Positions 34,301 to 42,333 of a stretch of DNA of 44,185 bases are shown here, in pieces; the stretch's first letter is position 1; each line of letters begins with the position of its first letter. Below the pieces are notes generated by a model that saw nothing but the letters and a program-made list of their open reading frames with translations, did no database searches and was not told where the DNA came from. The position numbers were made by a program, and so were the translations under genes. Source of the DNA: Bacillus salacetis (GTDB lineage Bacteria > Bacillota > Bacilli > Bacillales > Bacillaceae_B); the NCBI RefSeq assembly GCF_003581585.1, contig NZ_QXIR01000040.1:1-44185 (forward strand), given 5' to 3'.

Positions 34301-34449
34301 CGATAGAGGCTCTGATGGATATTCAAAGCAGCGGACGCCTCGTCGGTCTCATTTCCCATGTCCCCGAGTTGAAGGAGAGGATCGATGCGCGGCTTGAAGT
34401 CATCTCTTCCCAGAACGGCAGTACCACACAATTTCAGTTTCTGGCATAA
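31315..34449 (+). CDS. sbcC: SbcC, SMC-like ATPase of the SbcCD nuclease
   Basis: The 1044-aa protein has an N-terminal Walker A GKTGAGKT (residues 35-42). A first coiled coil (about 190-480) leads to the zinc hook CPVC (C526, C529). A second coiled coil (about 550-880) precedes the C-terminal signature LSGGESFKAALSLALGLADV and Walker B METMFIDEGFGTLD. The length is usual for the family. It dimerises through the hook and drives SbcD by ATP. SD GGGAGG; start overlaps sbcD. Confidence 0.96.
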   Translation: MKPMKLTMQAFGPYPSAETIDFQLLGNRTMFVISGKTGAGKTTIFDGISFAIYGKASGEDRNGNDLRSQFASDDDLTEVSLTFSLRGKTYHIVRSPQQEKKKARGDGFTTVTAKAEFYAIDEDGEKQLLAANVRDVDEKIKEIIQLDANQFRQILMIPQGEFRKLLISDSKDKEAILQRLFHTEFYKTVQDKLKEESDLLKRDVEKSVEERTRRLLGIHPEENDGLRALLLEDPLKDQIILEELEKHIQLMKEKLADLNKAFDEKQKERDQLQKEIVQAQKLSEQFEKRRALQEERRKLESKQEEINRLKMEIKRAYQADKLVKQDEYCHRLNRELKAVEYELERLHSKQKDLTEQLDAATGNWKKEQQKESERNIAVKKVNNLENLKEDVFSMGQLEDEIKKLENQRQQLVKEISRTSEELNRKRTLLEKDVKRKADLDNVRLMSFEKEKAVTQMQAEEKLLNQVQRLMNESESMNAAAAKQNEQHHAASRELDDARSTLIFLEEKWNKAQAGILASQLAQGENCPVCGSEHHPNLAHLQEDLPDDSDIKAAKLKVMEKEKLLNEKSKSFYEAEAKFAAIMSQKQAAIDEVRKLQEGFEETALDAELNSIRNKLSGEKLLLDDFRQRLAGLDPLLKEMEESRNAAAALETQLERRKTEEASLSEAYYAKKGALDSRQSAIPEEIRSRDTYTAALNSAQKELERLKISYQKAQETYNQLVKEVSVNEAQVKDKEQTVSRVMKEMKEERKKFLQILDEQGFENYKEFQEAKRTEAEIDSMEKIVSRFGEEVRSVHDRLGELEQSLNDLEEPRLEALQQAFTEMDEELKELNDQCNSMKMRKIENESILSSVRTLNDQMKDLEERYSVAGHLAEMARGQNAHRLTFERYVLASFLEDILLVANDRLMKMTSGRYRLIRKKDRSKGNVQSGLELLVFDQYTGQDRHVKTLSGGESFKAALSLALGLADVVQQYAGGVSLETMFIDEGFGTLDPESLDHAIEALMDIQSSGRLVGLISHVPELKERIDARLEVISSQNGSTTQFQFLA

Positions 34450-34462
34450 TGATAATTCCAGT

Positions 34463-34496
34463 AAGGGATAAGGGGCGGCTCCTTATCCCTTTTTCC
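34463..34496 (+). terminator. Terminator of sbcDC
   Basis: AAGGGATAAGG/CCTTATCCCTT followed by TTTT. Confidence 0.9.
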
Positions 34497-34569
34497 CATC
34501 TAATACTTTATGTTGGCATTAATTTCTAATATGATAGAGGTATCTTAAAAATGGCAGGTGGTCATAATT

Positions 34570-34863
34570 ATGGAATTATTCCTTTTTGTATTGATTATCA
34601 TTCTGGCTGCTGCAGTCTCTTTCATTTGGAGTTGGAAGCGTCTGCTTGATTTCAACAGTTATAAGAAGCCCTTCATGGAAGGGACGATTTTGAATTTCCT
34701 GGTTCTGTTGCTTGGATCGATATGGTGGGGCTTCGCTGCCGGTTCATCCGAAGAAAAGCTTACCGGCATTTTTTATTTCCTGGTCTCTTTCCTGATAATC
34801 ATGGTACTGAATGGATTGATTCTTGCTTTTCTATTCTCTAAACGAAAGGATGCATCGTCATGA
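34570..34863 (+). CDS. Small membrane protein co-transcribed with coaW
   Basis: The 97-aa protein has three hydrophobic segments (about residues 2-20, 36-55, 65-88) and a basic tail SKRKDASS. I do not recognise a family. ATG 34570 has an AGGTGG SD; the GTG at 34558 overlaps it. The stop overlaps the coaW start (ATGA), so it is translationally coupled to pantothenate kinase, though a functional link is not known. Confidence 0.72.
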   Translation: MELFLFVLIIILAAAVSFIWSWKRLLDFNSYKKPFMEGTILNFLVLLLGSIWWGFAAGSSEEKLTGIFYFLVSFLIIMVLNGLILAFLFSKRKDASS

Positions 34864-35660
34864 ACAGGATCGGAATTGATGCTGGCGGAACACTGACCAA
34901 AGTAGTCTATTTTGAAAGAGATACAAGGCATCATAGATTTTTTCAGACAAGCGATCTTGATGGGTTGGGAAAGTGGATTAATTGGCTGTCGCCAGACTCT
35001 GAATATTATGTTACAGGCGGGAAAGCAGGCGTACTCAAGAATATCCTTGCGAACAGCACACTGGTGCCTGAGTTTGAGGCAGTATGCAGCGGTTCTGCCT
35101 ATCTTGTTTCAGAAGAACACCAAATTAACAGGCCATTTATTTTGGCTAATATCGGGACGGGCACATCATTCTTTTATGTGGATTGGAAAAACAATGAATA
35201 CCGCAGGCTTATGGGAACGGGTTTGGGAGGAGGTACCATCCTTGGGCTTGGTAGAATCTTGACAGGGCTGGATTCGTTTGAAGAAATCATCTCCCTTGCA
35301 GCAACAGGAAAGCGAGAGAAGGTGGATTTGCTGGTAAGGGATCTTTATGAACATGAAGAGCCGCCTATTCCAGGATATCTGACTGCAGCAAACTTTGCGG
35401 GAAAGAGGACAGGTGATGAAACACCGAACGATTCACTGAGAGCGCTTATTAATATGGCTGCTGAAAACACGGTCCTTCTTGCTGCGCGAGCTGCCGAGGC
35501 TGAGGGAATCAACACAATTGTATTTACTGGAGGGGCATTGACCGGCAATACTTTATTGAGGTCAGATCTTTCCCAGTTTCGAAATCTAATGGATTATGAA
35601 CCTGTTTTTCTAGAGAATGGAGCTTTCGCCGGAGCGGTTGGCTGCATTCTGAACAGCTAA
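34860..35660 (+). CDS. coaW: Type II pantothenate kinase CoaW
   Basis: The 266-aa enzyme phosphorylates pantothenate in the first step of coenzyme A synthesis. Motifs of the ASKHA fold: phosphate-1 IGIDAGGTLTKVVYF at the N-terminus, NIGTGTSFFYVD, GTGLGGGTILGLGRI, and adenosine-site VFTGGALTGN. Type II enzymes are known in staphylococci and some Bacillus; they resist feedback by CoA. ATG overlaps the upstream gene. Confidence 0.92.
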   Translation: MNRIGIDAGGTLTKVVYFERDTRHHRFFQTSDLDGLGKWINWLSPDSEYYVTGGKAGVLKNILANSTLVPEFEAVCSGSAYLVSEEHQINRPFILANIGTGTSFFYVDWKNNEYRRLMGTGLGGGTILGLGRILTGLDSFEEIISLAATGKREKVDLLVRDLYEHEEPPIPGYLTAANFAGKRTGDETPNDSLRALINMAAENTVLLAARAAEAEGINTIVFTGGALTGNTLLRSDLSQFRNLMDYEPVFLENGAFAGAVGCILNS

Positions 35661-35770
35661 TATCCTTTCACAAAATGGTCAAGTATAATCTTCTGAGCAG
35701 ATTGTATTCATCCGGTGATTGAACTAACATAGGAAATGAAGATATTTGTAAAGTGTGTGGAGGGATTTCT

Positions 35771-36364
35771 TTGGTTAAAAAAATTAAGCTGCCCGCTTTA
35801 ATATTGGCAGCTGCAATGATTTTGGCAGCGTGCGGCAACGGAGGATTTGAAGCCGATCATCATTGGGATGTTCAGGATTTCAGTTATACCAATCAAAATA
35901 ATGAAAAAGTGAACCTTGAGGATTTAAAGGGTGAAGTGTGGCTGGCCGATTTCATTTTCACGAATTGTGAGACGGTTTGTCCACCAATGACTTATAATAT
36001 GACACTTCTACAGGAAAAGCTGAAGGAAAAAGGAATTAAGGATTACCGCATCGTTTCTTTCAGTGTCGATCCAGAAGTGGATACACCGGAAGCCCTGACT
36101 GAATATATCAGCAAGTATGATGCCGATATGAGCAAGTGGGACTTATTGACAGGCTACTCACAGGATCACATTTCCAAGTTTGCTGAGAAATCGTTCAAAT
36201 CCCTTGTAGCTGATGACCCCAATACAGATCAGGTCGTCCACCAGACAAGTTTTTACCTTGTCAACCAAGAAGGAGAAACGGTAAAAAGCTATAGCGGATA
36301 TGAAGATGTGCCGTATGACCAGATCGCTCTTGATATCGAAGCACTGTTAAAAGAAGGAAAATAA
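35771..36364 (+). CDS. Sco1/SenC-family lipoprotein, cytochrome oxidase copper chaperone
   Basis: The 197-aa protein has a lipoprotein signal (lipobox LAAC, Cys21) and a thioredoxin fold. Copper ligands are the CETVC pair (C-x3-C, in FTNCETVCPPM) and the later His in VVHQTSFYLV. Sco delivers copper to the CuA site of cytochrome c oxidase (YpmQ in B. subtilis). I prefer TTG 35771, seven nt after GGAGG; GTG 35753 has no SD. A terminator follows. Confidence 0.9.
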   Translation: MVKKIKLPALILAAAMILAACGNGGFEADHHWDVQDFSYTNQNNEKVNLEDLKGEVWLADFIFTNCETVCPPMTYNMTLLQEKLKEKGIKDYRIVSFSVDPEVDTPEALTEYISKYDADMSKWDLLTGYSQDHISKFAEKSFKSLVADDPNTDQVVHQTSFYLVNQEGETVKSYSGYEDVPYDQIALDIEALLKEGK

Positions 36365-36370
36365 GGTTTG

Positions 36371-36405
36371 GAAAGGCCTGCCTTGCAGAGGCGGGCCTTT
36401 CATTT
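36371..36405 (+). terminator. Terminator of the Sco gene
   Basis: GAAAGGCCTGCC/GGCGGGCCTTTC stem followed by ATTT. Confidence 0.75.
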
Positions 36406-36436
36406 GCATTCATCCTTTACCGCATTAACGCGATGA

Positions 36437-36479
36437 GGGGCAGTCCCCTGTTACTTTAAAGTAACAGGGGACTGTCCCC
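36437..36479. repeat. REP-like long palindrome
   Basis: The arms GGGG-CAGTCCCCTGTTACTTT and AAAGTAACAGGGGACTGTCCCC are complementary over 21 bp except for one extra A. It abuts the stop codon of the minus-strand DUF2935 gene. The GGGGACTGTCCCC-type palindromes recur in Bacillaceae genomes as I recall, so this may be a repetitive extragenic palindrome. It may also stop transcription, but no T-run follows on either side. Confidence 0.75.
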
Positions 36480-36482
36480 GGC

Positions 36483-37304
36483 TCAGCGGCCGGGCGGGTA
36501 GGTGATCTGGCATGGCGGATAATGGAGGTTCGGTGCGTAAAATGACATCTTTTTCATGAAGTAGCAGGCTTCCGGAAAATGATGGAAGAGAAACCTTCTG
36601 GTTGATTGATTGACAAGTGATTTTTCATTATACTTCTCTAACGTATAGCTCATCAGGTTATTGAAGGCAACGACTGATTCTGCAACTTCATGGGCAAATC
36701 GTATTTGGATGGGTGAATTGGGAGGAAGGAACCGTAAATACCCTTTAATGGCATTATTTTTGACAATATATTGAGAGAACTTAAGTTTTAACCCCTCAGC
36801 CTGCCGGATAATATCGAACTCTATGCCATCGACCACCCTAACCAAAAGTGCTGCATGGCCAAGCTGATCTTCCAGCCATAAGGACAGGAGGTCAACCAAG
36901 GAAAGCGGCGGCGCCTCCTGACCCTGCATATAATATTGAAGGATTCTCAGGTATTCTGCATTTTCATTTAATGTCCCGTTGAAATAAGTTGGAGTCAGGT
37001 TAATATTAATCTCATTCCTCAGCCTTAAGTTTAATAGATTGCCTTCAAATAAATAATATTTCCCTGCTGTCTGATAAGCAAAGCCGGCTAACTCGATCAT
37101 CTCTTTTGAAGAATGGGCTGCATTTCTAGGAATAGAGTATAGCTGCTGCAGGACAGCCTCGAAGCTCCGGATGAACATATCGGCTTCTGACACGTATTTT
37201 GTTTCGGCAGGGGATAAATAATCCCTGGCAAAATAGGCATGATCCTGAAGCATATTTAACCAGAATTGATGTTCCTCCCACAGGGAAATAGGTTGTTCAG
37301 GCAT
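36483..37304 (-). CDS. DUF2935 family protein
   Basis: The 273-aa, mainly helical protein has two repeated four-helix halves. The first has LWEEHQFWLNMLQDHAYFARDYL; the second has LWLEDQLGHAALLVRVVDG. The E-x2-H pattern in each is typical of ferritin/hemerythrin-like DUF2935 proteins and could bind metal. Function is unknown. On the minus strand GGAGG is followed by ATG-AAG-ATG; I chose the second ATG (37304) because the first has no spacing. Confidence 0.85.
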   Translation of the reverse strand: MPEQPISLWEEHQFWLNMLQDHAYFARDYLSPAETKYVSEADMFIRSFEAVLQQLYSIPRNAAHSSKEMIELAGFAYQTAGKYYLFEGNLLNLRLRNEININLTPTYFNGTLNENAEYLRILQYYMQGQEAPPLSLVDLLSLWLEDQLGHAALLVRVVDGIEFDIIRQAEGLKLKFSQYIVKNNAIKGYLRFLPPNSPIQIRFAHEVAESVVAFNNLMSYTLEKYNEKSLVNQSTRRFLFHHFPEACYFMKKMSFYAPNLHYPPCQITYPPGR

Positions 37305-37745
37305 CTTCATCCTCCGCTCTTTTATCGTTTATTAAAAAGTTATTAATCTAAACGCTGCGTTATTCTTCATAAAGGAAAATAGAAGAGGAAACATACAGAA
37401 AGGCAGCAGAAAAAAAGAACGTTATAATAGCTCTGGGTTCTTTTAAATAGCCGGTGCAAAGAATGACGAGGGTTCCAATCCCATGGGAATGACATGCTGG
37501 AGAGACTTATCTAGAAATCAAATTTCAGAGAAAGAGTATGACAATAAGTCGAGGATTGATAGCGGCAGAGTGCACTCAGGGTAGTATTTGCAAGTGAAGC
37601 GGTGCCGCAACTCTTTTTTAAGTCCGGATTCAGGAAAAAGCAAACTGGAATATGGTATCATAACCAAGTATACATAGTAAGCTTATAAAGCTATTTATCA
37701 AAGGGTCCTTTCCAAAAAAGACTTAGAAAGGATGAAGGTGAAAAG
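37305..37745 (+). other. Intergenic region of 440 nt with possible structured RNA
   Basis: I find no ORF with SD. A TATAAT lies at about 37424-37429. A GCGGCA/TGCCGC pair (about 37562-37612) encloses AGAGT..ACTCT arms and is followed by CTTTTTT near 37613, resembling a terminator-type leader. AGGGTAGTA inside recalls the T-box AGGGTGGTA, but the upstream T-box elements are missing. It precedes a 57-aa membrane protein gene and selB. Confidence 0.35.
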
Positions 37746-37919
37746 ATGAAAGATAAGACCAAAAAGCGATTATTCATGTTTGATATAGTATTTACCGTTT
37801 TTATTTTTCTCTGGGTCGTGAAGACATTCATGGAAGGAGATGTGAAGAAAGGTTTGATTTTTTCTGCCATGCTTTTGCTTATGGCAGGTGTCCTGATCTT
37901 TAATAGACGGAAACAATAA
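37746..37919 (+). CDS. Small two-helix membrane protein, 57 aa, upstream of selB
   Basis: ATG 37746 has a GGATGAAGGTG SD. The protein has two hydrophobic segments (about residues 9-27 and 37-52) with basic ends (MKDKTKKR, NRRKQ). I do not recognise it. It lies 28 nt before selB on the same strand, so the two are probably co-transcribed; a functional link is open. Confidence 0.7.
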   Translation: MKDKTKKRLFMFDIVFTVFIFLWVVKTFMEGDVKKGLIFSAMLLLMAGVLIFNRRKQ

Positions 37920-37947
37920 ATTTTTTTACTTGAAAGAAGGTGAGGGA

Positions 37948-39840
37948 ATGGCGAAACGATATTTTACAGTCGGGATGGCCGGCCATATCGATCATGGGAA
38001 AACCGCATTAGTCAAAGCATTAACAAATAAAGAAACAGACCGTCTAAAGGAAGAGCGGGAGAGAGGGATTTCCATCGAACTGGGGTTTGCTCCCCTTCTT
38101 GAGACAGGGGAGTTGGAAATATCGGTTGTGGATGTACCTGGACATGAAAGGTTTATCAGACAGATGATTGCCGGGGTGGCTGGCATCGACTTGGTAATTC
38201 TTGTTGTAGCAGCAGATGAGGGTGTTATGCCCCAGACCAAAGAACATCTTGAAATCCTTTCGTTCCTTGGTGTTGGACAAGGCATTGTCGTGTTGAGCAA
38301 GATTGATAAAGTGGATGAGGATTTACACAGCCTGGCACGTGAAGAAATCATAGAAGAATTGAAGGGGACGGTATTTGAAGGATCTCCAGTCATATTGGCG
38401 GACAGTATCTCCGGAAAAGGCATAGCTGATGTGCGGACTTCCATTCTTCGATTCCTTGAAGAAGTTCCTTCCAGGAGTATAACAGGTGATTTCCGGATGC
38501 CTATTGATCAGGTGTTTACCGTTAAGGGGCAGGGAACAGTGGTCAGAGGCACTGTTTATGAAGGAAGTGTCAGGGAAGGTGACTCCCTGATGCTTCTTCC
38601 TTCAGGAAAACAAACAAAAGCCAGGCAGATCCAGGTCCATCACAAACCAGCTTCTCAAGCATTCGGAGGTCAACGCACAGCAGTAAACCTATCAGGGGTA
38701 TCAAGAGAAGAAGCCGTACGTGGAGATGTGCTGGTGAAATCGGAATTCTTCACGGTGACAGACACTATCGATGTCAGTATGACGATGGTGAAAGATCTTG
38801 ATCATCCGGTGAAGCAGAGAATGCCTGTGAAGCTGCATACTGGAACATCGGAAACCATGGGCAGGATCATCTTCTTTGACAGGAATGAAGCTGAAAGCAG
38901 CCAAGAGGAAATTCTATGTCAAATACGGCTTGAGGATGAAATTGTGGTGAAACGCAACGACCGCTTCATACTTAGGAGACCGACACCAGCTGAAACGATT
39001 GGCGGAGGAAACATTATCGACCCTAATGGCGGCAGGTATAAATTTGGACAGGACACAATCCGCTTCTTGCAGCAGAAAAAGAATGGTACCCCGCTGCAGC
39101 GGGCCGAAGATGCTCTATTACAACATAAAGTGTTGAGCAGAAGCGGGCTCTTGCAGGAAACATCCATATCATCAGGTGTCCTTGACGGGCTCGTGAAGGA
39201 AGGAAACCTCCTTTCGCTTCCCAATGGTGAGATTACTTCCATACAAGTGCTAACAAACCTTGAGCAGTTGATTGAGGAAGAGCTGGCAGCAATTCATGAA
39301 AATTTCCCTTTGAAATCGGGCTATGACAAAGCCAGTCTGATACAACTGTTTAAAAGCAGCTACACTGATTCATTGGTTAACCAGCTGATTAAGCAGAACC
39401 TGAAATCGGGAAAATGGACACAAACGGGACATTTCATTGCCCGGACTGGATTCACTCCATCTGTGCCTGCTCAGTGGCTGAAAAGGTCTGATCAAGTACT
39501 GCAGTCCCTTAAAAGCGCTGGACTTAAGCCGGAAGATATGGAAGCATATTTGATGAATGCAGGAATTCCTGCCGAAATGCAGCCGGGTCTGCTTCAATAT
39601 TATCGTGAGCAGAACAAAGTCATCTTCATAAATGATTCCATTGCTTTTGACAGGGAGGTCTTTGAACATGCTGTCCAGCATTTGATGGAAAAGACGAATG
39701 AAGACTTTGCTTTGCCCGAGGCCAAGGAAATCCTGGGGTTATCAAGAAAGTATTTAATCCCGTTTCTTGAGACACTTGATTCCATCGGGCTTACCATCAG
39801 GATTGAAAACAAGCGAAAGTGGAGATCGGCGGCACAGTAA
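37948..39840 (+). CDS. selB: SelB, selenocysteine-specific elongation factor
   Basis: The 630-aa translation factor binds GTP, Sec-tRNA and the SECIS hairpin to insert selenocysteine at UGA. The G domain shows AGHIDHGKT (residues 11-19), RGISIELGF, DVPGHERF and the NKxD position as SKID. EF-Tu-like domains 2 and 3 follow, then four C-terminal winged helices (about 370-630) that read the SECIS. Length is close to E. coli SelB (614). ATG 37948 follows GAAGGTGAGG; TTG 37930 is upstream without SD. selA and selD are not in the window. Confidence 0.95.
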   Translation: MAKRYFTVGMAGHIDHGKTALVKALTNKETDRLKEERERGISIELGFAPLLETGELEISVVDVPGHERFIRQMIAGVAGIDLVILVVAADEGVMPQTKEHLEILSFLGVGQGIVVLSKIDKVDEDLHSLAREEIIEELKGTVFEGSPVILADSISGKGIADVRTSILRFLEEVPSRSITGDFRMPIDQVFTVKGQGTVVRGTVYEGSVREGDSLMLLPSGKQTKARQIQVHHKPASQAFGGQRTAVNLSGVSREEAVRGDVLVKSEFFTVTDTIDVSMTMVKDLDHPVKQRMPVKLHTGTSETMGRIIFFDRNEAESSQEEILCQIRLEDEIVVKRNDRFILRRPTPAETIGGGNIIDPNGGRYKFGQDTIRFLQQKKNGTPLQRAEDALLQHKVLSRSGLLQETSISSGVLDGLVKEGNLLSLPNGEITSIQVLTNLEQLIEEELAAIHENFPLKSGYDKASLIQLFKSSYTDSLVNQLIKQNLKSGKWTQTGHFIARTGFTPSVPAQWLKRSDQVLQSLKSAGLKPEDMEAYLMNAGIPAEMQPGLLQYYREQNKVIFINDSIAFDREVFEHAVQHLMEKTNEDFALPEAKEILGLSRKYLIPFLETLDSIGLTIRIENKRKWRSAAQ

Positions 39841-39890
39841 TGAAGACAATGGAATAGGGTACGATAGAACTCAAAATTAGGAGTGAAATC

Positions 39891-40790
39891 ATGTATCCTG
39901 TATATCCTTACTACTCATATAAAAGAAAATGTAAAACCATGCCCGTCCCATTTCCGCCTCAGCATCAAATGCAGCAGCCGGGTATGGAATACCTTATGAA
40001 TCCCCAACCCATATCTGAAGATCCTTCTTACCGGGGCAGCCAAAAGCTGAAAGGAAAGGTGGTCATCATGACAGGCGGTGACAGTGGTATCGGCCGCGCA
40101 GCTGCCTATGCTATGGCAAAAGAAGGCGCAGATATTGCCATCATCTATCTAAATGAACATAGGGATGCAGAGGAGACCAGGAGAAGGATTGTAGAGATCG
40201 GTAGAAGCTGCCTGTTGATCAGCGGGGATTTGCGATTTCCTCAAACTTCAAGGGCTGCAGTAGAGGAGGCACTTCGGGCATTTGGAAAACTTGATATTTT
40301 AGTGAATAATTGTGCTGTGCAGGTTCCTCAGGAGAGCATTTTGGATATTTCAGATGAACAGCTTGAGAATACATTCAGAACCAATATCTTTTCCTTTTTC
40401 TATATGACGAAAGCTGCGCTTCCTTATCTTAAGGAGGGAAGCTCCATCATTAATACAGCATCGATTACAGCTTATCGGGGCAATAAGGACCTGGTCGATT
40501 ATTCTGCGACCAAGGGTGCAATCGTGACGTTTACAAGGTCTCTGTCAAAACAGCTGGTTGCTCAAGGCATCAGGGTCAATGCCGTAGCACCTGGTCCAAT
40601 ATGGACACCGCTGATTCCTTCAAGCTTTTCAGCGAAAAAAACGTCAACATTCGGATTGGATGTTCCTATGAAAAGAGCCGGGCAGCCATTTGAGCTCGCT
40701 CCCACATATGTATATCTGGCGTCGGATGATTCAAGGTATGTCTCTGGACAGGTGCTTCATGTCAATGGGGGAGCCATGGTAGAATCATAG
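39891..40790 (+). CDS. Short-chain dehydrogenase, YdaD/YhxC-like
   Basis: The 299-aa protein has an N-terminal extension rich in Pro/Gln (about residues 1-50) typical of the general-stress SDR group (YdaD, YhxC, YhdF). The NAD(P)-binding motif is TGGDSGIGRA (about 61-70), the NNxA motif appears as NNCA, and the catalytic residues are Ser in NTASIT and YSATKGA. Substrate is unknown. SD TTAGGAG. It lies 50 nt after selB without a terminator between them. A GGGTAC near 39857 could be a weak SigB-like -10, but no good -35 is seen. Confidence 0.88.
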   Translation: MYPVYPYYSYKRKCKTMPVPFPPQHQMQQPGMEYLMNPQPISEDPSYRGSQKLKGKVVIMTGGDSGIGRAAAYAMAKEGADIAIIYLNEHRDAEETRRRIVEIGRSCLLISGDLRFPQTSRAAVEEALRAFGKLDILVNNCAVQVPQESILDISDEQLENTFRTNIFSFFYMTKAALPYLKEGSSIINTASITAYRGNKDLVDYSATKGAIVTFTRSLSKQLVAQGIRVNAVAPGPIWTPLIPSSFSAKKTSTFGLDVPMKRAGQPFELAPTYVYLASDDSRYVSGQVLHVNGGAMVES

Positions 40791-40796
40791 GAAGGC

Positions 40797-40818
40797 AGGG
40801 CGTTGCTTCGCCCTTATT
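40797..40818 (+). terminator. Weak terminator-like hairpin after the SDR gene
   Basis: AGGGCG/CGCCCT with a 6-nt loop and then TATTTA. Confidence 0.4.
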
Positions 40819-40839
40819 TACATATCTGCAGGTGATAAA

Positions 40840-41319
40840 ATGAAATGGAAAGAGTATGAGACACAGTTATATACAATGGTAATGATTGAGCAGGGGGACC
40901 ATTTGTTATTTATTGAAAGGCCATCTGAAAAAGGATTTCCCGGCTATATTGCCCCAGGTGGGAAAGTGGATTTCCCTGAAAGTCCTGCACAGGGTGCGGT
41001 AAGAGAAGTAAAAGAGGAAACAGGTTTGACTGTTGAGAAATTAAAGTTTAAAGGAATCGATGAATTTGTCATCCCCGACCAAAAATACCGCTATGTTGTC
41101 TATAATTACCTGGCGACTGAGACAAGTGGAGATTTACTGAAAAATCCGCCTGAAGGAGACCTGAAATGGATAAACCGGAAAGCTGCAACAGAGCTGCCAA
41201 TGCAGCCATGGTTCAGGAGGAGGCTTCCTTACTTTTTCAAAGACGGCGTGTTTGAAATCCACTCCAACTGGGATGGGAACGACCGGCACGAAGCAGAAGT
41301 CACCATTAGGGAACTGTAA
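40840..41319 (+). CDS. Nudix hydrolase (MutT-like)
   Basis: The 159-aa protein has a full Nudix box GKVDFPE...REVKEETGL (about residues 41-63). It is preceded by LLFIERPSEKGFPGYIAPGG, a MutT/8-oxo-dGTPase-like strand. The tail is longer than minimal MutT, with a WFRRRLPYFFKDG segment. Substrate is not predictable. SD GCAGGTGA. It is convergent with the lipoprotein gene at 41375. Confidence 0.86.
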   Translation: MKWKEYETQLYTMVMIEQGDHLLFIERPSEKGFPGYIAPGGKVDFPESPAQGAVREVKEETGLTVEKLKFKGIDEFVIPDQKYRYVVYNYLATETSGDLLKNPPEGDLKWINRKAATELPMQPWFRRRLPYFFKDGVFEIHSNWDGNDRHEAEVTIREL

Positions 41320-41367
41320 AAAAGCCTGCTGGCTTCTCGGAATAGAGAGGCCGGCAGGCTTTTTTTC
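41318..41367. terminator. Bidirectional terminator between the Nudix gene and the SurA-like gene
   Basis: AAAAAAGCCTGCTGGC/GCCGGCAGGCTTTTTT, a long stem with A- and T-runs. Confidence 0.9.
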
Positions 41368-41374
41368 ATTACTA

Positions 41375-42154
41375 TTAAATTTTCACATCGATTGAAGCAT
41401 CCTTCTTGAGGCGCTCCACTTCAGCTGTTAAAACGTCCTGTGTATTCTGGTTTTCAAGCTGTTGTTTGATTTGATCTTTTATTTCTTCATATTCCGGCAC
41501 TTGTGATTTGGCTTCTTCAGAACCGCTGCTTTGTTCAGCATATTTATCATAGTAGGCTTTGACGTCTTCTTCTTTTACTTCTTCAATAGTCAATTCATTT
41601 TCAACATAAGCGGTATATTTGATATTATTGGCGATTTCGCCCTTGAGTCCATCCATGGTAAGGCCGCTGCTTTTCAGCGTTTCCTCAAATTGTGCATCGT
41701 CTTCGTAGTTTTCTTTAATAGTATCCAATTCTTTCTGGATTTCTTCTTCTGAGGCTTCATACCCTTTTTTGTCAGCTTCTTGAAGGAGAAGTGTCTGGCC
41801 GATAAGGCTGTCCAGAGTGCTTTCTTTTAATTGAGCGGCAACTTCTTTGGTAGTGGGGTCTTGTCCCATCTGCTGATATCTTATCTGAGAATCGCTCAGA
41901 AGTGCATTGTAGGCTTGTCCCTTGATATCCTCTTCATTGACGACAGCGACAGTAGCCTTTTCATCAACCTGTTGTTCTTCCATTTTCTTTTGCATTTCTT
42001 CCATTTGTGCTGTTTGTTCTTTAGTTTGTTCTGTCTGTTCTTGTTTTGCATTATCTTTGTCAGCTTCCTTGCTGTTTTCATTGTTATCCCCGCAAGCTGC
42101 CAATCCTATTGAAATCATGCCGGCAAGCATGGCTAATGTCCATTTTGACTTCAT
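41375..42154 (-). CDS. SurA/PrsA-like N-terminal domain lipoprotein
   Basis: The 259-aa protein has a lipoprotein signal (MKSKWTLAMLAGMISIGLAAC; lipobox LAAC). A Glu/Gln/Lys-rich coiled linker (about residues 25-65) follows, then a SurA-N-like chaperone domain (VAVVNEEDIKGQAYNALL ... LDSLIGQTLLLQEADKKGY). The parvulin PPIase domain of true PrsA is absent, so a holdase or folding role outside the membrane is inferred. I chose ATG 42154 after GAGGG on the minus strand; the longer upstream frame is not signal-like. Confidence 0.85.
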   Translation of the reverse strand: MKSKWTLAMLAGMISIGLAACGDNNENSKEADKDNAKQEQTEQTKEQTAQMEEMQKKMEEQQVDEKATVAVVNEEDIKGQAYNALLSDSQIRYQQMGQDPTTKEVAAQLKESTLDSLIGQTLLLQEADKKGYEASEEEIQKELDTIKENYEDDAQFEETLKSSGLTMDGLKGEIANNIKYTAYVENELTIEEVKEEDVKAYYDKYAEQSSGSEEAKSQVPEYEEIKDQIKQQLENQNTQDVLTAEVERLKKDASIDVKI

Positions 42155-42333
42155 GTGAATACCCTCTTTCGTGAAAATTGGGTTATTTCGTTGGAACGGC
42201 CCCCGCTCGATAAATAGGGGACATGTAAAAAATAACCTAGTGGAAGTGTATAACATTCCAGGATAAAAGGAAAGCTATAACAGGCAATTTAATCAGATTG
42301 AAACATATTTTATAGAAAGGGGAGTAGCAGCCT

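Noticed and set aside
37562..37620. T-box riboswitch suggested by AGGGTAGTA and a following hairpin
   Set aside because: The stem I landmarks of T-boxes are absent, and the gene downstream is neither an aminoacyl-tRNA synthetase nor an amino-acid gene.
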